Source: Nageia nagi (taxonomy: Eukaryota > Pinophyta). Taken from it: a stretch of 64,000 nucleotides of DNA. The notes under the pieces are model-generated. The model searched no databases and was not told the origin of the DNA. It saw only the letters and a list, made by a program, of their open reading frames with translations. Positions within the stretch are counted from its first letter, which is position 1. Every line of letters starts with the position of its first letter. Shown here piece by piece: positions 12,581-22,440 of the stretch. The translations under genes were made by a program, and so were the position numbers. The stretch covers positions 185,442,001-185,506,000 of the forward strand of contig JBITNC010000001.1 of NCBI GenBank assembly GCA_050084985.1, given 5' to 3'.

Positions 12581-12627
12581 AGACTTCTTCCTCTGCAACA
12601 AGGGTCAAAAGCTTCTCATCTTGGCCT

Positions 12628-15498
12628 TTACTCCTTAAGACCAATCCAAGTTGAGCAAAAGCCCAACTTCTCCTTTGTAACAACTTTAGTGAACATGTCC
12701 GTAGGATTTTGAGACGTGTGAATCTTCCCCAAACTAACTGAACCATCCTCCAACATTGCCCTGATGAAGTGATACCTCAATTTGATATGCTTGGTTCTCG
12801 AATGGAAGGCTGAGTTCTTTGCAAGATGAATGGCACTCTGGCTATCGCTCCATAGCTTCGCATCCTCCTGCACCTTTCCCAGTTCCTCCATCAATCTCTT
12901 TAACCAAATCAATTCTTTACTTGCCTCCGTGATCGCAACATACTCTACCTCAGTAGTGGAGAGAGCCACAACCTGTTGGAGCTTTGAAATCCAACTCACC
13001 GCTGTACCTCCAATGGTAAACACATATCCTGTAGTGCTTCTCCCACCATCTATATCACCTACCATGTCAGAATCAACATAACCTTCCAAACAAGAATTAG
13101 ATCCACCAAAACATAAAGAGTAATGAGAAGTACCCTTTAAATACCTAAGGATCCATTTAACTGCTTCCCAATGCCCTTTTCCTGGATTGTTCATGAATCT
13201 ACTAACCACTCCCACTGCTTGTGCTATATCTGGTCTAGTGCACACCATTGCATACATTAAACTTCCAACCGCTAAAGCATAAGGAACCTTAGTCATGTAC
13301 TCCTTTTCCTTATCTATCTTAGGACATAAATGTTTGGTGAGTTTAAAATGCTTTTCCAATGGTGTAGTTATAGATTTTGCATCTTTCATATTGAACCTTT
13401 TAAGAACCTTATCAATATAATCTTCTTGACTTAGTCTAAGCAAGTGGTTTTGTTTATCTCTTGTTATTTTCATTCCAAGTATTTGTTTAGTTTCACCCAA
13501 ATCCTTCATTTCAAAAGTATTAGCCAACTTTTCCTTAAGATCAACAATATCTTGCATACTAGATCCTGCTACCAACATATCATCCACATATAAAAGCAAG
13601 ATTACATAGTTGCCATTTGTTGTCTTCCTTACATACACACAATGATCAGATTGACATCTTACAAATTTATTTATTATCATGAAAGTGTCAAACTTATGAT
13701 ACCATTGCCTAGGTGCTTGCTTCAAACCGTACAAGCTCTTTTCCAATTTACATACATACCCTTCTTTACCTTTGACCTCAAAACCTTCGGGTTGATGCAT
13801 ATAAATATCCTCCTCCAAATCCCCATGAAGGAAAGCTGTCTTTACATCCAATTGTTCAAGAAACAAGTTTTCAGTACCAACAAGACTCAATATTGCTCTA
13901 ATCGAGGTCATTTTAACAACTGGAGAAAAGATCTCATCATAATCTATACCTTTTTTCTGTTCAAAACCTTTTACCACAAGTCTTGCCTTGTACCTTTGTC
14001 GCCCATCTACCTCTTCCTTTATCCTGTACACCCATTTGTTAGTAAGTGCCTTCTTACCCTCTGGAAGGTCAACCAAACTCCAAGTTTGATTCTTAAGTAA
14101 GGAGTCCATCTCCTCCTTCATAGCATGCTCCCACTTAATCTGTGTATCACCCTGCATAGCTTCATCAAAACATTCAGGTTCACCACCATCAGTATAAAGA
14201 ATATGATAAAGAGCAGGAGAGTATCGTTCAGGAGGATTTCTAGTCCTTGAGGACCTTCTAAGTGACAAAGTTTGAGGTGTTTGTGGTGGAGGTGCTTGAA
14301 CATTATTATTATCAGGACCCTTATATTGATCAACATCTTCTAGAGATACAAACTTGGGTTCCTCAACATTTTGCAATCTATCTTTATACATGCTTTTCTC
14401 ATTGAATACAACATCTCTACTTCTAATGATTTTATGGTTATCAACATCCCATAACCTATATCCCAAATCATTAACACCATATCCAACAAAATAGCATTTT
14501 TGTGATTTTGCATCAAGTTTCTTTCTATCCTCTTTATCAACATGTGCAAAAGCCTCACAACCAAAGACTCTCAAGAATGAGTAATTCACCTTTTTACCTG
14601 TCCACATCTCCTCTGGAATGCCTCCATCTAAAGCCATAGATGGACCCCTGTTAATCAAATAAACAGTAGTGTCAATAGCATCAGCCCAAAGATTCAAAGA
14701 AAACCCAGCATGTATCCTCATACTTCTAGCCCTTTCCAAGATAGTCCTATTCATTCTTTCTGCAACCCCATTTTCCTGTGGAGTTCTAGGAACCACCTTA
14801 ATCCTTCTAATGCCATTGTGTGAACAAAATGAATCAAACTCATTATTGCAAAATTCCCCACCATTATCGGACTTAAGACATTTCAACTTATAATTAGTTT
14901 CATTCTCAACCAATGCCTTCCACCTCTTAAATGTTTCAAACACATCAGATTTCTTTTTAATACAGTATACCCATGTCTTCTTGGTACAATCATCAATAAA
15001 AGTGACAAAATAAGATGAGTCCCCAAGTGAGCAAACCTGTGCAGGACCCCACACATCTGTATGAACAAGCTCTAATTTGTGACTCTTCTTTTCTTTGCCA
15101 ACTTTAAGAAAATTAACCCTTTTTTGTTTTCCATACACACAATCTTCACAAAATCCTAAATCAACTTCTTTAAGATTAGGGAGTGAACCATTAGAGTGTA
15201 ACATTTTCATACCTTTCTCACTCATATGTACAAGTCTATTATGCCATAGTGATGTATCATTGCCTATTGAAACAAGATTCAATGAATAATCAAAGACATT
15301 TGTGAGCAAATAAAGAGACCCCACCAAATTTCCCTTTGCAAATACCATTGAACCTTTAGTTACTTTCCAACTAGCATCCCCGAATGTCATCACATAGCCC
15401 TCCTTATCCAATTTACTTGTTGATATAAGATTTCTTTTAAGATCCGGAATGTGTCTAACTTCATTAAGAGTCCATTTTGTTCCATTAGGTAATTTCAT
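12628..15498 (-). CDS. Tork-like copia Pol: integrase, reverse transcriptase, RNase H
   Basis: Open frame of 956 codons. Residue positions are approximate. After the end of the protease region comes the GAG-pre-integrase zinc finger (SLWHNRLVHMS with CEDCVYGKQKR, His-His-Cys-Cys intact). The integrase core follows with DVWGP, SDNGGEF (Asp near 211) and the PQENGVAERMNR catalytic Glu. The RT has KARLVVKGFEQKKGIDYDE, LDVKTAFLHGDL, LYGLKQAPRQWY and the catalytic LLLYVDDMLVAG (YVDD near 637-640, bases 13579-13590). RNase H has YVDSDMVGD, ALSTTEVEY and SDSQSAI. It ends 48 bases before the polypurine tract. The open frame's first Met is not a true start: in an intact copy the protein would be continuous with gag, but a 1-base shift near 15582 separates them. 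All catalytic residues I can check are present. Confidence 0.93.
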   Translation of the reverse strand: MKLPNGTKWTLNEVRHIPDLKRNLISTSKLDKEGYVMTFGDASWKVTKGSMVFAKGNLVGSLYLLTNVFDYSLNLVSIGNDTSLWHNRLVHMSEKGMKMLHSNGSLPNLKEVDLGFCEDCVYGKQKRVNFLKVGKEKKSHKLELVHTDVWGPAQVCSLGDSSYFVTFIDDCTKKTWVYCIKKKSDVFETFKRWKALVENETNYKLKCLKSDNGGEFCNNEFDSFCSHNGIRRIKVVPRTPQENGVAERMNRTILERARSMRIHAGFSLNLWADAIDTTVYLINRGPSMALDGGIPEEMWTGKKVNYSFLRVFGCEAFAHVDKEDRKKLDAKSQKCYFVGYGVNDLGYRLWDVDNHKIIRSRDVVFNEKSMYKDRLQNVEEPKFVSLEDVDQYKGPDNNNVQAPPPQTPQTLSLRRSSRTRNPPERYSPALYHILYTDGGEPECFDEAMQGDTQIKWEHAMKEEMDSLLKNQTWSLVDLPEGKKALTNKWVYRIKEEVDGRQRYKARLVVKGFEQKKGIDYDEIFSPVVKMTSIRAILSLVGTENLFLEQLDVKTAFLHGDLEEDIYMHQPEGFEVKGKEGYVCKLEKSLYGLKQAPRQWYHKFDTFMIINKFVRCQSDHCVYVRKTTNGNYVILLLYVDDMLVAGSSMQDIVDLKEKLANTFEMKDLGETKQILGMKITRDKQNHLLRLSQEDYIDKVLKRFNMKDAKSITTPLEKHFKLTKHLCPKIDKEKEYMTKVPYALAVGSLMYAMVCTRPDIAQAVGVVSRFMNNPGKGHWEAVKWILRYLKGTSHYSLCFGGSNSCLEGYVDSDMVGDIDGGRSTTGYVFTIGGTAVSWISKLQQVVALSTTEVEYVAITEASKELIWLKRLMEELGKVQEDAKLWSDSQSAIHLAKNSAFHSRTKHIKLRYHFIRAMLEDGSVSLGKIHTSQNPTDMFTKVVTKEKLGFCSTWIGLKE

Positions 15499-15542
15499 TG
15501 TTATATTGCCAATACCAACAATCTTGCATGGGTGTTCATTAC

Positions 15543-16505
15543 CTAATAATACTTGACCAAAGTCACCATGTGTGTAATTTGAAAATAGTTCTTATGTGGA
15601 GTAACATGATATGAAGCACCCGAATCAAGAACCCAATAATCATCATTCTTTTCATTAGACATGATTAAAGCATCTTGAATTAATTCACCAACAATATTTG
15701 CCTCTTGGTTACTTGTGCTTTCATTATTATAATTACTACTTTCACTTTCTTTTCCTTTTCTATTCCAACAATCCCTTTTAATGTGACCCTTTTTACCACA
15801 ATGCCAACATTCCAATTTAGTTTTACCTTTTGATTTTGACCTTCCTTGCGATTTGCTTCTTGACTTGCTTCTCCTTCTTTCCTTTGATCTTCCTCTTGCC
15901 TCTACTGTGAAAGCAGCATTGGAGCATTCTCCCGTGGACTTTCTCCTCATGTCCTCACTTAGAATTGTTCCAACAACTTCATCAAAGATCAATTTTGCAT
16001 TAGAAGAAGAATTACTAACAGCCATAACAAAGCTATTCCAACTATCCGGAAGTGAACATAGAATTAACAAAGCCCTTACTTCATCTTCAAATTCTAAACT
16101 TACTGAAGTTAATTGATTTGTGATTGTGTTGAATTCATTAACATGGTCCTGAACTGAACTACCTTCATTCATCTTCATGTTAAACAATTTCTTCATTAAG
16201 TGTACTTTGTTTGAGGTAGATGGTTTTTCATACATTTTAGCAAGCTTATCCATTACACCTTTAGTAGTTTTTTCATTGGAAATATTGAAAGCTACACTAG
16301 AACTTAAACAAAGTCTTACAGCTCCCAATGCCTTTCTATCTAATAAGTTCCATTCTTCATCACTCATAGAAGTGGGTTTCTTACTCTTATCTTCTAGAGG
16401 TTGATAGAGATACTTTTGGTAGAGGTAATCTTCCATTTGCATTTTCCAAAACTGAAAACCTTGCCCATTAAATATTTCCACCTTCAGCCTCCCTTCTTCT
16501 GCCAT
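15543..16505 (-). CDS. Tork-like copia Gag with protease start
   Basis: The preferred start is the Met at 16503-16505 (MAEEGRLKVEIFNGQGF), because this sequence matches the usual start of Tork-type Gag; the frame is open a further 15 codons to 16550. It has the copia Gag domain with the conserved DEEWNLLDRKALGAVRLCL segment, a Ser/Arg/Lys-rich basic stretch, and an intact CCHC zinc knuckle (CWHCGKKGHIKRDC). It then enters the aspartic protease at WVLDSGASYHVTP. The frame ends about 18 codons beyond DSG because of a 1-base deletion in the A run at 15582-15585 (plus strand). In related elements Gag and Pol form one polyprotein. The shift should block production of protease and everything downstream, unless frameshifting restores it. 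Confidence 0.92.
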   Translation of the reverse strand: MAEEGRLKVEIFNGQGFQFWKMQMEDYLYQKYLYQPLEDKSKKPTSMSDEEWNLLDRKALGAVRLCLSSSVAFNISNEKTTKGVMDKLAKMYEKPSTSNKVHLMKKLFNMKMNEGSSVQDHVNEFNTITNQLTSVSLEFEDEVRALLILCSLPDSWNSFVMAVSNSSSNAKLIFDEVVGTILSEDMRRKSTGECSNAAFTVEARGRSKERRRSKSRSKSQGRSKSKGKTKLECWHCGKKGHIKRDCWNRKGKESESSNYNNESTSNQEANIVGELIQDALIMSNEKNDDYWVLDSGASYHVTPHKNYFQITHMVTLVKYY

Positions 16506-16570
16506 AGTGCTCTTCCTGGTTTCCAATCTACACACAAGATTCACCAACAAAATCCCAACACAACAACAAT

Positions 16571-16581
16571 CTCTGATACCA
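16571..16581 (-). other. Primer binding site, initiator-Met tRNA type
   Basis: On the minus strand TGGTATCAGAG lies two bases inside the 5' LTR (16584-17118). This is the standard primer site of plant copia elements, complementary to the 3' end of initiator methionine tRNA. Confidence 0.93.
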
Positions 16582-16583
16582 CT

Positions 16584-17118
16584 TGTTAGGATTTAATAAG
16601 TTTATATAAGCAAGAGCATCAATAATTCTCTTACTCCTTAGCAAAAGAAACAACATTCAAAGCATACTACTGAAATCAAATAACCATGGACATCAATCAC
16701 ACAAAGAGAGACACAAGAGATAACATGGTTCACCCAATGTAGGCTACATCCACGGAGAAGCTTTCAACCCTTTTACATATCATTCTTCAAAGTCCTCCAA
16801 GTAACAAACCAGCAGCATAACCTTGCTACAATCTTCACTTTGGAGTTACAACAAAACCTCACTACAATCTCTCTCTCAATAATCACAATCTACTTCACAA
16901 TTGCTATCAAAACTACAATACTACATGCCTCAACTCAAGCCTCTTATTTATAGGTACAAACTAACCCAACTTAAACCCAAGTTGGATCAGGAAGGTTGTT
17001 AGGTAACCCCCAACCCTTCTATAACTGATAACCAGGTGTCATGGCTTCTTGGCAACTGAAAAATGAGAAAGAAACTGCTCTCTGTTTTCTAGCCGGTTGT
17101 AGTCTCCATTTTCTAACA
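16584..17118 (-). repeat. 5' LTR of the Tork-like element
   Basis: 535 bp, same ends as its partner. The promoter TATA box CCTATAAATAAGAGG on the minus strand drives toward gag. Target duplication GTTAA follows at 17119-17123. Confidence 0.95.
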
Positions 17119-17239
17119 GTTAAATGCTTGATGGTTAGTTCTATTTATTAGTTATGTACAACTATTATTATGCTACTTGCAATCATGATTGAAAAATCAT
17201 ATATTAATGATTCTCGTGCTTTAATCAATTAACCTTTCA

Positions 17240-18364
17240 TTTGTAGAAATAGGAGATTCCTTTGCACCTAAGCACATCCTTGATAGTTACAACTATGGTA
17301 TTTGGGAACTAATGATGAAAGAAGAAACCTTGGCAAATGATGAGTGAGAATCAAGTCATCCCAATAAAAGCTAAAGCATTGGAGGTCCACAACTACAAGA
17401 ATGAGTTGGTAACTTCTATGATCTTTAGGGTAGTTTGAGATGAAATTCTCCTCATGATTTTGACCTTAACATCCAACAAAGAAGCTTGGGATAGGCTTAA
17501 AAAGATCTGCCTTGGGTATACATTTTTAAAGATATTCACCATCCTTCAAAAGCTCTTGCAATCTAGATAAAAGGAGGATGAAAGTGTGGTAATATACTTG
17601 AATAAGATTATTAATCTAAAGAATCAGCTTGTGAGTTGTGGATGTAATTGGATCAATGATAAATTCATGGTGTTCATCATCTTACAAAGCCTCTCAACTA
17701 AGTTTATTCACTTCATGACTATTATTTAGACTAGGCTTGATGATGAAGAGGAAGTCTTCTCTATAGAAAATCTTTTTAGACTCCTCTTAAAGCATCAAGA
17801 GACCATCAACAAGAAGGTCATATTTATTTCTTCTCCAAAGGAGTAAAATGTTACTTTAGATGCAACTAAGATGACTCCAAGAATATGTTCAAATATCATA
17901 ACAAGGCCCCTTTTGATCATCCTAGAAGAAATAAAAAGAAGAATGCCAATAATCATCATGATCATGAAGGAAAGTAAAAAAAACCTCATGTGCATAAGGA
18001 AATATTTGATGGAAATTGTAACTTTTATGGCATATATGGTCACAAAGAGAACCATTGCTTCAAGAAAAAGAAAGATGAAAATGGAAAAGGCAAAGATAAT
18101 GTGAATAATTTCAAAGGAAAGAAGAATAAGAAAAGTAATTATGTTTGTGATCTTTATTCCAAGTCTCATACCTTTTCAAATGATTGGCTAGTGGATTCAG
18201 GTTGCACTAATCATATGAGATTTGAAAAAAATAAGTTTGAAAAATTTCATAAACATAGGAAGGATGTGGTAGTAATAGGAGATAACTATATGCTAGAAGT
18301 TCAAAGGATTGGAAGCATTTTGATGCATGGAAAGGTGATTGAAAATGTGATTTTTTATGCCTAA
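17240..18364 (+). pseudogene. Old copia element: gag and protease remnant
   Basis: Gag-like sequence is readable only in pieces from about 17240. A zinc-knuckle region lies at about 18017-18060 (CNFYGIYGHKENHC), in which the second Cys of the CCHC motif is replaced by Tyr, a change explained by one G to A. The protease start follows with an intact active-site phrase DWLVDSGCTNHM near 18182. The open stretch 17990-18364 covers both. Many stops interrupt the rest of gag. No start codon can be assigned. Confidence 0.8.
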
Positions 18365-18459
18365 TTTAGGGATGAATCTTTTATTAGCTATTCAAAAAAG
18401 GGATATATACCTTTGAGTTCAATTCGAAGTCTTAAAGTTTAAGGAAAGGGTTTACCATC

Positions 18460-19528
18460 TTGTTAAAAGGATTAGTTAAGAATAACCTTTATATAGTTGA
18501 TCAAGTGCCTACCAAGTTGTGCCTAGCTTCTAATATTTATTCTAAAAGTAACCTTTGGCATCAACATTTAAGCCACCTAAACCATACAAGTATTCAACTC
18601 ATGAAGGATCAAGATCTTTTGATAAGATTGCCTTCTATATCCCCCTCTATCAACCTTTGTGAAAATTACATCTTAGGGAAGATGAAAAGGAAAAAATTCG
18701 AGAAAGAAAAGGAAACTAGAGCATATTTATCTCTCCAATTGATACACTCAAATTTGATGGGTCATTTTCAAACTAATTCACTTGGAGGAATATCTTATGT
18801 CCTTACTTTTATTAATGACTTTACTAGGATGACTTTTAGGTATTTACTAGCGCATAAAGATCAAACCTTTGATATTTTCAAGGAGTTCATGGCCTTAGTT
18901 GAAAATCAAACCAATATAAAAATTAAGATGCTAAGATTGGATAATGGAGGTGAATATATAAGCAATGAGTTCAATAACTTTTGTGCAAATTATGAGATTA
19001 AAATATATTTTACTATCCCTTATACTTTGTAATAGAATGGTGTTGTTGAAAGGTAGAATAAGACTATAATAGAGATGGCTAGATGCATGATCGAAAATCT
19101 TCCTATGAATTAATGGGTTGAAGCTATGAGCATTTCTATTTACACCTTGAATAAGTGTCCCATAAAAATAGTTGAAGGAAAAAATCTTATACGAGGTATG
19201 GATAGGAAGGAAACTTGATATATCACATCTACGGGCCTTTGTATGTGAAGTTTTTTCCTTCATAGTTTTTGAGAAAAGGAAGAAGTTGGATAATAACTCA
19301 GAAAAATGCATCTTTGTAGGATATGATAGTCAACATAGAGCATATAGGCTCTTCTCTCTTTTAGAAAAAGTAGTTATTATTTCAAGGGATGTCAAGTTAA
19401 ATGAGGTTCCTAATGACTCTTCTTCAAGTAAAGTCTTTGAAGACTCTTCAAAAATTTCTAAGTGGTTGGATATCTCTTCAAATAAGTTGCATCAAAAGAA
19501 AAAAATCTCCAAATCTAAGGATAACTAG
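18460..19528 (+). pseudogene. Old copia element: integrase remnant
   Basis: The pre-integrase zinc finger is readable (NLWHQHLSHLNH ... LCENYILGKMKR), but the second Cys of the CxxC pair is Tyr. Core motifs show FINDFTRMTF, where family members have an Asp in place of this Asn, and an intact LRLDNGGEY near 18935. At 19027-19035 the conserved TPQQNG phrase has become Thr-Leu-stop-stop-Asn-Gly, with both Gln codons changed CAA/CAG to TAA/TAG. The C-terminal part continues in another frame at 19172-19528 (HLRAFVCEVF ... SEKCIFVGYD). Non-functional. Confidence 0.88.
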
Positions 19529-19619
19529 AAGAATGACTTTAAATAAGTCTCTCCTTGCTAAAATAAAAAATCATAATGAGTCTTCATCCTTTAAGGAGGC
19601 ATCTAAACATGCTTGTTAG

Positions 19620-20518
19620 ATGGATGCCATGAATTTGTAATGTGAGGCACTTACAAAAAATAGAACTTGAGACTTAGTTCAATATTCATCCTTAAAGAAT
19701 ATAATCAAGGACAAGTGGATTTATAAGATCAAGTATAATTTAGAGGGTAAAATTAAGAAATATAAGGCAAGGTTGGTAGCTAAGGGTTTTGCTCAAAAGT
19801 ATGGAATTGATTATAAGAAAAACTTTTTCTTCAATAACAAATATGGCTACAATTAGATTAATTCTTTTCCTTTTAGTAGCTTAAGGCTGGAAGGGAAGAG
19901 TGCATTTCTTAATGGTGACTTATATGTTGAAATTTGAACGAGTCAACCAAAAGGGTTTATTGTGCAAGGGAAAGAGTCCCATGTATGCAATCTAAAGAAG
20001 TCTTTGTATGGAATAAAGAAATGATCAAGAGCATGGTAAAAGAAGTTTTAAGGGTATTTTGAGATTCTTGGGTTCTACAAATGCTACTTAGATTCAAATC
20101 TTTATGTGCTTAATGAAGAAAAAGACTTGGTATTAATTATTCTCTATGTGGATGATATTTTGATCATAGGGAATAATATTGTGATCATAAATGAGTGCAT
20201 AACTAAACTTAAGGCAAAATATAAGATTACTGATCTTGGTGTCTTGTATTAGTACCTTAGTATGCAAGTGTATCAATGTAATGATTGTACCTACCTTACT
20301 TAGTCCAAATACATCTAAGATATTTTACAAAAGTTTGGAATGGAAGAGTGTAAGCTTATGGCTATTCTTGTTACTCCTGAAATCAAGATTGAGACTAGTT
20401 CAAACTCTTAGTTGGTAGATGCTACAGAGTACCAATAACTTATTGTTAGTATTCATTCTTTGACTTATCTCTAGGCCAAATATTACCTATGTAGTGAATA
20501 TGATGGTAAGGTTTATGT
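19620..20518 (+). pseudogene. Old copia element: reverse transcriptase remnant
   Basis: Recognisable in order: [14 protein letters not shown] (about 19760), NGDLYVEI, QPKGF, KKSLYGIKK, then an intact catalytic LYVDDILIIG (YVDD at 20144-20155) and KAKYKITDLG. Stops and frameshifts occur throughout. The domain is cut at the phrase for VNMMVRFM by the solo LTR at 20519 and continues at 21007. Confidence 0.9.
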
Positions 20519-21001
20519 TGATGGAATTAAAGGATTCCATATAACCAAGATCACCTTGAAGTTTCTCCAACAAATCTACCATTCTTCCATCTAGCAAAGT
20601 AAGAAATAATCACACAAAAGATAACACATAATGTATAGTGGTTCTTCCATCTCTTGGGATTACATCCACTTTGAACCATCATTCTATTACTTTCTTAGAA
20701 GATAACTCTCCAACAAATTCTCAAAAAAAATCCTACAAGAGCATCTCTACAATATAACCATTACCATGTTTTATCAAGTTAGATTAGGTAACATAATGAG
20801 AGGAGTAACTCTCTATTTATAAGAACTAACCAACCCTTTAATCTTCTTTTTACACAAGGGTAAGGTTAAAGGTGTTTTTTATTTTATCCTCTTTCTATAT
20901 TTATTCCCTCAATGCTTTAAGGTATCTAAAGATACTTTAAATATTAAGTGAATTTATATTAAAGAGAAATATTACACAATATTACATTACAATTTCTAAC
21001 A
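20519..21001 (-). mobile_element. Solo LTR of a copia-type element
   Basis: A 483-bp insertion beginning TGATGG and ending CTAACA, flanked by the perfect 5-bp duplication TATGT (20514-20518 and 21002-21006). It splits the RT/RNase H junction of the old copia element; removing it and one TATGT restores the flanking alignment. Orientation is inferred as minus: TTCTTATAAATAGAG (TATA box near 20815) reads on that strand. A block resembling the Tork-like LTR also lies in the same relative place (ATCACACAAA, GTGGTTC, TACATCCAC). No internal region is present, so it probably formed by LTR-LTR recombination. Confidence 0.88.
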
Positions 21002-21006
21002 TATGT

Positions 21007-21540
21007 AAAAGCCTTATGTTGATCATATTTACGCTGCTAAGAAGCTTTTGAGGTATATTATGAGAATAAAGGATCTTTCTCTCAAGTTTACCAAGTTGCC
21101 TTCTTTTATTCTCGTAGGGTTCTTTGGTTCAAACTATGGGGGTGAAAGAGATAATACAAAATCCACTTCTACTTATGTGTTTAATATTGGATCAAGTTCT
21201 ATCTCTTGGTCTTCCAATAAGCATCCTATAGTCACTATGTCTACCATAGAAGCAAAATATAGAGCTATGACTATTGCAACCCAGGAAGTGATTTGGCTTA
21301 AGGCATATTATGAAAGAAATTGGGTGTGAGTAGGTTGGCCTATCTTTGATATATTTGGATAATAAATATGCCATTTCTTTGGTCAAATGCCCCATGTTCC
21401 ATTAGATAATAAAAAATGTCAAAATCTAAGTACATTTCATCAGGGAGAAAGTTCCGGATAACACCTTGCAGTTTCAGTATTGTCCATCAAACAAAAACTC
21501 CATTGATTTATTTACCAAGACCTTTTTAGAAACTTAATTT
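21007..21540 (+). pseudogene. Old copia element: RNase H remnant
   Basis: Continues after the solo LTR with KPYVDHIYAAKKLLRYI (about 21009, after a stop), then open 21048-21329 with STSTYVFNIGSSSISWSS, PIVTMSTIEAKYRAM and EVIWLK. The first catalytic block, normally containing DxDWGGD, reads FFGSNYGGERDN, so the Asp residues are lost. Downstream, the TKHI/HFIRE-type region is visible but broken, ending near 21540. Confidence 0.88.
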
Positions 21541-21699
21541 TGTAAGCTTTGGGGGTATCTTAGGATGCTAAAGTTTCCATCAAGGGGAATTGGAGTTTGA
21601 ATTCTTATTGAATTCATTTTTTTCATGACAACTTCATCTCTATAAGGATCTTTTGGTTGTATAGTGTTGATCTTTATGTACACCTTTATTTTTTAGTTC

Positions 21700-21950
21700 T
21701 CCATGTGTGAGGAACTACTATATGCATGTTGGCATTATTTAGTCATCCACATGAGATGAAATTGTTTGTACAATTCTTGAAATATTTATTTTTTCATGTA
21801 TGAAAAACTAGTATTTGCATATTGGCATTATTTAGTTATCCACATGAGATGAACTTCTTTCTATACTTCTTGCATGGTTTAGTTATATATGTTTAAGGAA
21901 ATAGTATATGCATGCTGACACTATTTAGTTATCCATATGTGAAGAACTAT
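21700..21950. repeat. Tandem repeat, 93-bp unit, about three copies
   Basis: The phrase TGGCATTATTTAGTCATCCA and its variants start at units 21721, 21814 and 21907, each 93 bases apart, with neighbouring blocks such as ACATGAGATGAA conserved between the first two copies. It lies in the 3' spacer of the old copia element. Confidence 0.85.
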
Positions 21951-22381
21951 TATGTGTATGATTGTATGTATATTATATTTTTTAATAATGATTATCAATA
22001 CATGTGTTTATTATACAATAGGTGGCTATGATTTTGTTTGGCATCTTTGTGATGACTTATAATCCATCATTTGATTAATTTATAGATGGTATTATTTGAT
22101 TCATTTATCTTATATTTATATGAATGTATGATTCATCTATCTAATATTGTGTATAATCTTCTTATAGCTTTCAAGTTTCTTCTTAAGATTGCAGGTTACT
22201 TACTTTGAGTATGCAGGCTCATCATATCAACTTCTTGTACTTTGAAATCATTTATGGTAAATGGTTATTATATTGTAAACCATTTGTTAAAATGGTTAAG
22301 TAGTTGAGCCTTATTTAGGATATATTACTTTCCAAGGTGTAAAGTTATTATCTTCAATATTATTGAGAAGAACTCTCTTAG

Positions 22382-22400
22382 TCTCTCTCTCTCTCTCTCT
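22382..22400. repeat. CT microsatellite
   Basis: About nine uninterrupted CT/TC dinucleotides just upstream of the polypurine tract and 3' LTR of the old copia element. Confidence 0.95.
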
Positions 22401-22440
22401 ATCTTCTCTACTATCTACCTAATATTGCATTAAGTGGGAG

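Larger units (their letters stand above)
12033..17118 (-). mobile_element. Young, nearly intact Tork/Tnt1-like Ty1/copia element
   Basis: Two 535-bp LTRs (12033-12567 and 16584-17118) begin TGTTAG and end CTAACA. A perfect target duplication GTTAA flanks the element (12028-12032 and 17119-17123). On the minus strand the order is LTR, initiator-Met tRNA primer site, gag, protease, integrase, RT, RNase H, polypurine tract, LTR. The LTRs differ at 7 of 535 sites, all transitions, so the insertion is recent compared with everything around it. Only one coding break is seen, a 1-base frameshift near 15582 just after the protease DSG motif. The protein signatures (for example GVVSRF, HWEAVKWILRYL) place it with Tork/Tnt1 elements. 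Confidence 0.95.
21541..22440 (+). other. Long 3' spacer of the old copia element
   Basis: About 900 bases separate the end of RNase H from the 3' LTR, much longer than the 48 bases between pol and the polypurine tract in the Tork-like element. It holds a 93-bp tandem repeat and a CT microsatellite and ends in the polypurine tract AAGTGGGAG (22432-22440). No coding sequence is recognised. Confidence 0.7.

Noticed and set aside
12830-15289. Several plus-strand open frames (12830-13081, 13642-14100, 14669-14893, 15095-15289) as genes
   Set aside because: They lie exactly antisense to the conserved minus-strand Pol and have no motifs of their own.
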